A stretch of DNA of 40,165 bases from an uncultured Alistipes sp. (GTDB taxonomy: Bacteria; Bacteroidota; Bacteroidia; Bacteroidales; Rikenellaceae). The position numbers were made by a program, and so were the translations under genes. The notes under the pieces are model-generated. The model was not told the origin of the DNA. It saw only the letters and a list, made by a program, of their open reading frames with translations, and made no database searches. Position 1 is the first letter of the stretch, and every line of letters begins with the position of its first letter. The stretch spans positions 1 to 40,165 of the forward strand of contig CALBQR010000030.1 in assembly GCA_937899895.1 (NCBI GenBank). The letters run 5' to 3'. Shown here piece after piece: positions 34,695 through 40,165 of this stretch.

Positions 34695-34702
34695 TATATT
34701 TG
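34695..34702 (+). promoter_or_regulatory. -7 promoter element for the DUF4834-mlaEF group
   Basis: TATATTTG at 34695-34702 matches the Bacteroidota -7 element. No exact TTTG is found at the -33 position. It would start transcription near 34708, about 24 nt before the GTG start. Confidence 0.5.
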
Positions 34703-34731
34703 CAAGTTCATTTTAATTAAAACGATAAAGA

Positions 34732-35115
34732 GTGGAATTTATTTACAGATTAATCGATTCGTTGGTGGCATTCGTGCGACGCAATCCGATTATGTGTTTG
34801 ATTTTGCTATTTATAGCTTTGGCGTCGCCGCAGATGGTGGCAGGTGCGTTCAAGGCAATTATGTATGTAATTATGTTTTTCCTGATATTGATGTTGGCGA
34901 TAGGGCTCTATATGAGCTATCGCATTAACCGCTTGCGCCAAGACGCTGAACAGAAAATGCGTAACGCATCTGGCTATTACCGCAACTATGGGCATAAGAC
35001 CCAACAACCTCGCGAAGGCGAAGTCAGTGTGCACCAAACCGAGCCGCAAGAGAAGAAGATCAATAAAAATGTGGGCGACTATGTCGATTTCGAAGATGTA
35101 GGACCCAAAAAATAG
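34732..35115 (+). CDS. DUF4834-like membrane protein
   Basis: 127 residues from GTG 34732; ATG 34792 is an alternative that would cut the first helix. There are two hydrophobic segments (about 20-38 and 41-60) and then a polar tail ending in NKNVGDYVDFEDV. That tail motif is the hallmark of the DUF4834 family, found in Bacteroidota and of unknown function. It is 21 nt upstream of the mlaE-like permease gene and probably co-transcribed. Confidence 0.7.
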   Translation: MEFIYRLIDSLVAFVRRNPIMCLILLFIALASPQMVAGAFKAIMYVIMFFLILMLAIGLYMSYRINRLRQDAEQKMRNASGYYRNYGHKTQQPREGEVSVHQTEPQEKKINKNVGDYVDFEDVGPKK

Positions 35116-35136
35116 TTCGAGAAGGAGAATACAGCT

Positions 35137-35880
35137 ATGATGAAATTTTTTGAAACTCTCGGACGCTACTGCCTGCTGATGGGCAAGGTCTTCGCGCGCC
35201 CCGAAAAGTGGTCGATTTACCGCAGTCGAATTATGTTCGAGATGGAGGCTTTGGGCTACAACTCAATCGGCATTGCAGCCATCATCTCGATCTTTATGGG
35301 TGCGGTGGTAACGCTGCAAATGGCCATAAACCTCGAATCGCCATTCATTCCCCGCTCGCTCATCGGTTACGCTACACGTGAAACGATGATATTGGAGTTC
35401 TCATCGACGGTTGTGGCACTGATTCTGGCGGGTAAAGTCGGCTCGAATATCGCCTCGGAGATCGGTACAATGCGTATCACCGAGCAGATCGATGCGCTGG
35501 AAATTATGGGTATAAACTCGGCAAGCTATCTGATTATGCCCAAGATCGTTGCGACGGTGTTATTCTTCCCGCTGTTGTCGATTCTCAGTATGGTAATCGG
35601 CGTATTCGGCGGTTGGCTCGTGGCAGGCTTTACAGGTATTATGATGCCCGACGACTATGTCGATGGCCTATTCTATGATTTTAGAATCCTATCGATCATT
35701 TACTCGCTGGTCAAAATTGCGGTATTTGCATTTTTGATCACCTCGATTTCGGGTTTCTATGGCTACTATGCACAGGGTAACTCACTCGAAGTTGGTCGCT
35801 CATCGACCAAGGCAGTTGTAGCCAGCTCGATCGCAATTCTAATATTCAACTTGATCCTAACACAGTTAATTCTTATCTAA
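35137..35880 (+). CDS. mlaE: MlaE-type ABC transporter permease
   Basis: 247 residues with about five to six transmembrane helices. Family motifs include IAAIISIFMGAVVTLQMAINL, IGYATRETMILEFSSTVVALILAGKVGSNIASEIGTMRITEQIDALEIMG and a C-terminal SSTKAVVASSIAILIFNLILT. It is the inner-membrane permease of the phospholipid transport system that keeps the outer membrane asymmetric. Its stop codon overlaps the mlaF start by one base. No MCE-domain (mlaD) gene follows in the window. Confidence 0.9.
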   Translation: MMKFFETLGRYCLLMGKVFARPEKWSIYRSRIMFEMEALGYNSIGIAAIISIFMGAVVTLQMAINLESPFIPRSLIGYATRETMILEFSSTVVALILAGKVGSNIASEIGTMRITEQIDALEIMGINSASYLIMPKIVATVLFFPLLSILSMVIGVFGGWLVAGFTGIMMPDDYVDGLFYDFRILSIIYSLVKIAVFAFLITSISGFYGYYAQGNSLEVGRSSTKAVVASSIAILIFNLILTQLILI

Positions 35881-36632
35881 TGATACGCGGAGAGAACATT
35901 GTAAAGATATTCGACGGTCGTCGTGTATTAGACGACGTCTCGGTATTGTTCGATGCCGGTAAGACAAACCTGATCATCGGCCGAAGCGGATCCGGTAAGA
36001 CCGTGTTGCTCAAAAGTTTGGTAGGCCTGCACGAAGTTGATGAGGGCAATATCTATTTCGATGATCTGTGCTACACGCAGCTCGGATTCAAGGAGCGCAA
36101 AGCTGTGCGCAAGGATATCGGTATGATCTTTCAGGGAGGTGCATTGCTCGACTCTTCGACCGTCGAGGATAACATTCGTCTGCCGCTCGATCTGTTCACC
36201 GAGCAGAGCCTCGAAGAGAAGTTGGAGCGAGTGAATTTCTGTTTGAAGCGCGTCAATCTGCCCAATGCCAACAAGCTCTACCCTGCCGAGTTGAGTGGCG
36301 GTATGATCAAGCGTGTGGCTATTGCTCGTGCCATCGTACTAAATCCCAAATACCTGTTCTGCGATGAGCCGAACTCCGGTCTTGACCCAATGACCTCGAT
36401 CGTAATTGACAACCTTATCAAGGAGATCACCGAGGAGTACAACATCACCACGATCGTCAATACCCACGATATGAACTCGGTAATGGAGATTGGAGAGAAG
36501 ATTGTTTTTATCCACGAAGGCAAAAAGTGGTGGGAGGGCACCAAGCACGATATCCTGCACAGCGACAACCGCGAACTGAACGATTTCGTCTTTGCATCGG
36601 CTATGGCAAAACGCGCCAAAGCCAATATGTAA
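35880..36632 (+). CDS. mlaF: MlaF-type ABC transporter ATP-binding protein
   Basis: 250 residues. Walker A GRSGSGKT is at about 34-41, the signature LSGGMIKRVAIARAI is mid-protein, and Walker B is YLFCDEPNSGLDP. It energises the MlaE permease. It starts within the mlaE stop codon (TAATG), so translation is coupled. A 10-bp stem at 36632-36685 with a long loop follows and may terminate the transcript. Confidence 0.92.
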   Translation: MIRGENIVKIFDGRRVLDDVSVLFDAGKTNLIIGRSGSGKTVLLKSLVGLHEVDEGNIYFDDLCYTQLGFKERKAVRKDIGMIFQGGALLDSSTVEDNIRLPLDLFTEQSLEEKLERVNFCLKRVNLPNANKLYPAELSGGMIKRVAIARAIVLNPKYLFCDEPNSGLDPMTSIVIDNLIKEITEEYNITTIVNTHDMNSVMEIGEKIVFIHEGKKWWEGTKHDILHSDNRELNDFVFASAMAKRAKANM

Positions 36633-36728
36633 CACTCGTCGGACCATTGATTTAGCAACCTCTGACCCTACTTTGCGATGAGTGTGGCTAAATTTTTGAT
36701 CGGTTATAATTAAAATATTTGAAAAATA

Positions 36729-36760
36729 TTTGCATTTTCTTCGGACAATGTATATTTTTG
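36729..36760 (+). promoter_or_regulatory. Promoter of gap
   Basis: TTTG at 36729-36732 and TATTTTTG at 36753-36760 are 20 bp apart. It gives gap a leader of about 45 nt that is almost free of G and C. Confidence 0.72.
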
Positions 36761-36811
36761 CAGTTGTTAAAAAATTAACGGAAGTTTTAACCTAAAATAA
36801 ATCAAAAAATT

Positions 36812-37828
36812 ATGGCACAGATTAAGATTGGTATCAACGGTTTCGGACGTATCGGCCGTATGGTATTCCGTGCAGCTTGCACACAGACTGACAAGTATGA
36901 TGTAGTAGGTATCAACGACCTTTGCCCAGTAGATTACTTGGCTTATATGCTTAAGTATGACACTATGCACGGTCAGTTCCAGGGTACTATCGATTTCGAC
37001 GTAGAGAAGAGCTTGCTTATCGTTAACGGTAAGGCTATCCGCGTAACTGCAGAGCGTAACCCCGAGGATTTGAAGTGGAACGAGGTTGAGGCAGAGTACG
37101 TAGTTGAGTCTACAGGTTTGTTCCTCACCGCTGAGAAGGCACAGGCTCACATCGCTGCTGGTGCTAAGTATGTTGTTATGTCAGCTCCCTCAAAGGACGA
37201 CACCCCTATGTTCGTATGCGGCGTAAACACCTCGGAGTATGCTGGTCAGCAGATCGTATCTAACGCATCTTGCACCACCAACTGCTTGGCTCCTATCGCT
37301 AAGGTGTTGAACGACAACTTCGGTCTTGTTAACGGTCTTATGACTACCGTTCACTCAGTAACCGCTACTCAGAAGACTGTTGACGGTCCCTCATTGAAGG
37401 ACTGGCGTGGTGGCCGTGCTGCTTGCGGCAACATCATTCCCTCTTCAACAGGTGCTGCTAAGGCTGTAGGTAAGGTTATCCCCGCTCTTAAGGGCAAGCT
37501 TACCGGTATGTCAATGCGTGTTCCTACTCTCGATGTATCTGTTGTTGACCTTACCGTAAACCTTGAGAAGCCCACTACTTACGAGGAGGTATGTGCAGCT
37601 ATGAAGAAGGCATCTGAGAACGAGTTCAAGGGTATCCTTGGCTACACCGACGAGGCTGTTGTATCTTCAGACTTCTTGGGCGACGCTCGCACCTCAATCT
37701 TCGATGCTACCGCTGGTATCGCTATCAACGAGACCTTTATGAAGGTTGTTTCTTGGTACGACAACGAGTGGGGTTACTCAAACAAGGTGCTTGACCTTAT
37801 CTCAGTTATGAAGGCTTACAACAAGTAA
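36812..37828 (+). CDS. gap: Glyceraldehyde-3-phosphate dehydrogenase, type I
   Basis: 338 residues. The NAD-binding start is INGFGRIGRMVFRAA (8-22), and an Asp at 36 favours NAD. The catalytic Cys154 lies in SNASCTTNCLAP, and SSTGAAKAVGKVIPALKGKLTGM and WYDNEWGYS are further signatures. It is a glycolytic enzyme, usually abundant. Codon use differs from its neighbours: serine is mostly TCA/TCT rather than TCG, fitting strong expression or a separate history. A long inverted repeat starts at its stop codon. Confidence 0.97.
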   Translation: MAQIKIGINGFGRIGRMVFRAACTQTDKYDVVGINDLCPVDYLAYMLKYDTMHGQFQGTIDFDVEKSLLIVNGKAIRVTAERNPEDLKWNEVEAEYVVESTGLFLTAEKAQAHIAAGAKYVVMSAPSKDDTPMFVCGVNTSEYAGQQIVSNASCTTNCLAPIAKVLNDNFGLVNGLMTTVHSVTATQKTVDGPSLKDWRGGRAACGNIIPSSTGAAKAVGKVIPALKGKLTGMSMRVPTLDVSVVDLTVNLEKPTTYEEVCAAMKKASENEFKGILGYTDEAVVSSDFLGDARTSIFDATAGIAINETFMKVVSWYDNEWGYSNKVLDLISVMKAYNK

Positions 37829-37954
37829 TTTCTTGTGATAAGGGGTTATCTGCGACCCATCTAAAAAGTAAGACCCCGAGGGCTGTACTACGGTACTATC
37901 CCTCGGGGATCTTCTTTTCAGATAGGCCACATCTAACCCCTTCTGACAAGAAAT
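37828..37954 (+). repeat. Long imperfect inverted repeat after gap, containing a terminator
   Basis: Two arms of 55 nt (37828-37882 and 37900-37954) are inverted copies with roughly four fifths of bases matching, around a 17-nt loop. The inner part (ACCCCGAGGG with CCCTCGGGG) is a strong GC stem followed by TCTTCTTTT and can act as the gap terminator. The outer arms make it far longer than a normal terminator, resembling a small palindromic mobile element or a stabilising 3' stem. Confidence 0.75.
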
Positions 37955-37983
37955 TGGCTGATTGCTGACTGGATACAAGTTTA

Positions 37984-38037
37984 TTAGGGAATTTAATGAG
38001 TTTAGGGAATGTAGCGAGCTTAGGGATAAATGTCGGT
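37984..38037. repeat. Three 18-bp degenerate repeats
   Basis: TTAGGG begins at 37984, 38002 and 38020, an exact 18-bp period. The units start as TTAGGGAA or TTAGGGAT. They are reverse-complement relatives of the 9-bp array that follows, so the two blocks can base-pair. Confidence 0.65.
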
Positions 38038-38044
38038 AGCGCCT

Positions 38045-38123
38045 CCCTAAATTCCCTAAATTCCCTAAATTCTCTAACTTCCTTAAATTCTCTAAATTCC
38101 CTAATTTCCCTAAATTCTCTAAT
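38045..38123. repeat. 9-bp minisatellite (CCCTAAATT)
   Basis: Eight full units plus a partial one in tandem. The consensus is CCCTAAATT, with variants such as CTCTAACTT and CCTTAAATT. It ends 26 bp upstream of the -33 element of the metYX promoter. It has no open frame and no CRISPR-like spacers. Confidence 0.85.
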
Positions 38124-38149
38124 AACTGCGCCTCTCTCTTTCTAAAAAA

Positions 38150-38181
38150 TTTGCATAATTAAAAAAATTTATTTAATTTTG
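38150..38181 (+). promoter_or_regulatory. Promoter of the metYX leader transcript
   Basis: TTTG at 38150-38153 and TAATTTTG at 38174-38181 are 20 bp apart, matching the group consensus. Transcription would start near 38187, so the leader peptide ATG at 38189 lies almost at the 5' end. Confidence 0.75.
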
Positions 38182-38188
38182 TGTTGCT

Positions 38189-38278
38189 ATGAGAGAGTTA
38201 ATGCATAACAACTACCTATTTGCGACATCGGCGATGATGGCGCTTGAGCGTGTTATGTCTATGCGAATGTGCCGTTAG
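38189..38278 (+). CDS. Methionine-rich leader peptide of the metYX operon
   Basis: A 29-codon ORF with seven methionines (residues 1, 5, 16, 17, 23, 25, 27) and one cysteine. The run SAMMALERVMSMRMCR falls directly before the TAG stop. The window contains no other short frame with this composition in front of a biosynthetic operon. It lies between the promoter at 38150 and metY at 38404. A hairpin, GTGCC/GGCAC at 38269-38282, spans the stop codon. This is the classic layout of translation-dependent attenuation, where ribosome stalling at Met codons changes leader RNA folding. The role is inferred. Confidence 0.72.
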   Translation: MRELMHNNYLFATSAMMALERVMSMRMCR

Positions 38279-38294
38279 GCACTACTTATCCTTT

Positions 38295-38380
38295 GGTGGA
38301 TACGCTCCACCGCACCTTTACCTTACCTATATATATAATATACGCACACCATAGAGGTGGGCGCACGGATTGATTTTTTT
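38295..38380 (+). promoter_or_regulatory. Putative attenuator structures of metYX
   Basis: One hairpin is GGTGGA/TCCACC at 38295-38311. A second is CGCACACC/GGTGGGCG at 38343-38363 with one mismatch, followed after ten bases by seven T (38374-38380). The 3' half of the first hairpin (38303-38311) can also pair with the 3' half of the second (38356-38363) with one bulged base. The folds are therefore mutually exclusive, as expected for antiterminator and terminator. The spacing between stem and T run is loose, so transcription termination is not certain. Confidence 0.5.
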
Positions 38381-38403
38381 GAACAAAACAGTTTGATAGA
38401 GAT

Positions 38404-39687
38404 ATGAGCACTAAAAAATTACACTTCGAGACACTTCAGATACACGGTGGCTATCATATTGACGCATCGCAGTCGCGAGGCATCGCCATCCACCCCACCG
38501 CAGCATATCACTTCCCCACTTGCGAGTATGCCGCCAACCTCTTCACCCTGAGCGAGCCGGGATATATCTACACCCGTCTGCACAACCCCACAACAGCGGC
38601 CTACGAGGAGCGCATTGCAGCCCTCTATGGTGGTGTTGGAGCGTTGGCCACAGCATCGGGAATGTCGGCTATATTGCTCACTGTAACGGCATTAGCCAAG
38701 GCGGGCGACAATATCGTGGCATCGCCATACCTCTATGGTGGCACACACAACCAGTTTGTCATCTCGTTGCGCAATGTGGGCATCGACTGCCGTTTGGCCA
38801 AGAGCGACTCGGCAGAGGATATCGCCGAGCTTGTTGATGAGCGCACACGCGCCATCTTCGTAGAGTCTATGGGCAACCCCACCTGCCGTGTTGCCGACAT
38901 TGAGGCATTGGCAAAGGTGGCTCACTCGAACAATATTCCCCTTATTGTTGATAACACCTTTGGTGCGGGCGGTTATCTCTGTAACCCCTTTGAGTGGGGC
39001 GCCGACATCATCACCGACTCGGCAACAAAGTGGATTAACGGCCACGGCACAGCTATGGGTGGCATCATCGTAGATAGCGGCAAGTTCGACTGGCGTGCTG
39101 CGGGCAAGTTCCCCGATATTGACGGCCCATCGGAGGGTTATCACGGCCTCAACCTCTACGATGCCTTTGGCAATCAGGCATTTATCGTAAAGTGCCGTGT
39201 TGATGGTATGCGCGACTTCGGTTGCTGCCCCTCGGCATTCGATGCCTATCTTATGTTGCTCGGCTTGGAGACCCTCTCGTTGCGTGTTAAGCACGAGGTG
39301 GAGTCGACATACAAGCTTGCCGAGTTCTGCCGCAACCACCCCAAGGTGGAGCGTGTCAGCTTCGTGGGCTTCGAGGATCATCCGAGCCACGAGTTGGCAA
39401 AGAAGTACTTCCGCCACGGCGCTTCGGCAGTCCTCACCATCGAGCTTAAGGGCGACTTGGAGTCTACCGTGAAGTTCGTAGAGAGCCTCAAGCTATCGGG
39501 CAATATGACGATGATTGGCGACTCGATATCGGTTGTTACGCACCCCGCATCGACAACGCACAAGCAACTTTCGGACGAGGCAAAGCGTGCTGCTGGCATC
39601 ACACCTACCCTACTGCGCATCTCGCTCGGTTTGGAGAATGTCGAGGATATCATCGCCGACTATGAGGAGGCACTGAGCAACATCTAA
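38404..39687 (+). CDS. metY: O-acetylhomoserine sulfhydrylase
   Basis: 427 residues of the Cys/Met-metabolism PLP enzyme family. The PLP lysine is Lys209 in TDSATKWINGHG, the cofactor-binding SGMSAI is at 85-90, and YTRLHNPT (56-63) is the family N-terminal motif. The length and ETLQIHGGYHID start match O-acetylhomoserine aminocarboxypropyltransferase, which makes homocysteine from O-acetylhomoserine and sulfide. It is followed after 2 nt by metX, which makes its substrate. It is preceded by the Met-rich leader. Confidence 0.95.
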   Translation: MSTKKLHFETLQIHGGYHIDASQSRGIAIHPTAAYHFPTCEYAANLFTLSEPGYIYTRLHNPTTAAYEERIAALYGGVGALATASGMSAILLTVTALAKAGDNIVASPYLYGGTHNQFVISLRNVGIDCRLAKSDSAEDIAELVDERTRAIFVESMGNPTCRVADIEALAKVAHSNNIPLIVDNTFGAGGYLCNPFEWGADIITDSATKWINGHGTAMGGIIVDSGKFDWRAAGKFPDIDGPSEGYHGLNLYDAFGNQAFIVKCRVDGMRDFGCCPSAFDAYLMLLGLETLSLRVKHEVESTYKLAEFCRNHPKVERVSFVGFEDHPSHELAKKYFRHGASAVLTIELKGDLESTVKFVESLKLSGNMTMIGDSISVVTHPASTTHKQLSDEAKRAAGITPTLLRISLGLENVEDIIADYEEALSNI

Positions 39688-39689
39688 CA

Positions 39690-40165
39690 ATGAGCAAACT
39701 ATATAGACATAACGCCCCCTTTAAGCTCGAATCGGGTGAGGTACTACCCTCTTTGGAGATTGCCTACGACACCTTTGGTGAGCTTAACGAGGCCAAGGAT
39801 AATGTTATCTGGGTGTGCCACGCCCTCACGGCAAACTCCGATGTTGCCGACTGGTGGCCACACACGGTGGAGCAAGGCAAGTTCCTCGACCCTGAGCGCT
39901 ACTTCATTGTGTGCGCCAACTTCCTCGGCTCACACTACGGCACGACATCGCCACTAACCGTAAACCCCGCAACGGGCAAAAAGTGGTACTACGACTTCCC
40001 ACGCATCACGGTGCGAGATATGGTTGCCTGTCATCAGTTGCTCGCCAAGGAGCTTGGCATCGAGCGCGTTAAGCTGCTTATCGGCAGCTCGATTGGCGGT
40101 TTTCAGTGTATGGAGTGGGCGATTATGGAGCCTGAGTTTATGGAGAATCTCGCCCTTATCGCCAC
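39690..40165 (+). CDS. metX: Homoserine O-acetyltransferase (5' part)
   Basis: The frame from ATG 39690 is open to the window end, giving 158 codons. It is an alpha/beta hydrolase: CHALTANSDVADWW at 43-56, NFLGSHYGTTSP at 77-88, and the nucleophile elbow GSSIGG with Ser134. It acetylates homoserine with acetyl-CoA, giving the metY substrate. The remaining Asp and His of the triad lie outside the window. Confidence 0.93.
   Translation, partial: MSKLYRHNAPFKLESGEVLPSLEIAYDTFGELNEAKDNVIWVCHALTANSDVADWWPHTVEQGKFLDPERYFIVCANFLGSHYGTTSPLTVNPATGKKWYYDFPRITVRDMVACHQLLAKELGIERVKLLIGSSIGGFQCMEWAIMEPEFMENLALIA

Noticed and set aside
36632..36692. Terminator after mlaF
   Set aside because: A 10-bp stem with one wobble exists, but the loop is 34 nt long and the T run is displaced, so it was only mentioned under mlaF and not listed as a feature.
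38045..38123. Tandem repeat as a possible CRISPR array
   Set aside because: Units are 9 bp with no spacers, no palindromic repeat of CRISPR length and no cas genes nearby.
38182..38403. SAM riboswitch upstream of metY
   Set aside because: I could not fit the conserved SAM-I or SAM-II core elements to this leader; the Met-rich ORF explains the region better.

Overview
The window looks like a chromosomal segment from a Bacteroidales gut bacterium, most likely Alistipes or another member of the Rikenellaceae. This is inferred from several things. Promoters fit the Bacteroidota form, TTTG about 19-20 bp before TAnnTTTG (seen at 6745, 29316, 36729 and 38150). Shine-Dalgarno sites are weak or absent. 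Housekeeping genes prefer TCG serine codons. Lineage-typical families are present: a DUF2975/YozG pair, a DUF4834 protein, a membrane-anchored AraC regulator and a two-domain M16 peptidase. No rRNA, tRNA, CRISPR array, transposase or integrase was found.

Layout. (1) 1-6461, all on the minus strand, is an accessory signalling or conflict-type island. It reads, in transcription order: a two-helix channel with tandem RCK domains and a C-terminal RyR domain; a two-helix membrane protein; an ECF-like sigma factor; a C39-like papain-fold protein with an N-terminal anti-sigma-like region and a C-terminal RyR domain; a TIR-transmembrane-FGE fusion; a free-standing RyR protein; a hairpin terminator; a DUF1232 membrane protein; and the first 16 codons of a vWA protein. 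Three RyR domains, a TIR domain and a dedicated sigma factor in 6 kb are the main candidate for an undescribed system. (2) 6462-10725 holds a DUF2975 membrane protein, a YozG-type HTH regulator preceded by a nine-G tract, and a secreted M16 peptidase. (3) 11003-20423 is core metabolism and information processing: a secreted TPR protein, TadA, AspS, a small membrane protein, RarA, a secreted protein of unknown function, YebC, a Sua5/YrdC protein, a thioesterase and an AGCS amino-acid symporter. (4) 20440-29219, minus strand, is a long run: acidic disordered protein, RsmI, LpxL-like acyltransferase, two GT2 glycosyltransferases, a YpfJ-type metallopeptidase, a U32 peptidase, an RNA methyltransferase-like protein and a small membrane protein. 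It mixes translation quality and envelope assembly. (5) 29316-36632 holds der, the minus-strand group purB-aroC-araC-like, and DUF4834-mlaE-mlaF. (6) 36729-40165 holds gap with its own promoter, a 55-nt-arm imperfect inverted repeat, a 9-bp minisatellite, and a metY-metX operon cut by the window end. Ahead of metY is a short methionine-rich leader ORF that looks like an attenuator.

How it fits together. The island could sense a nucleotide-type ligand through its RyR domains and respond through ion flux, proteolysis and TIR activity, with the sigma factor controlling expression. That is inference from domain content. The metYX leader suggests direct coupling of methionine supply to sulfur-amino-acid synthesis. 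The remaining genes are ordinary housekeeping genes of the group.
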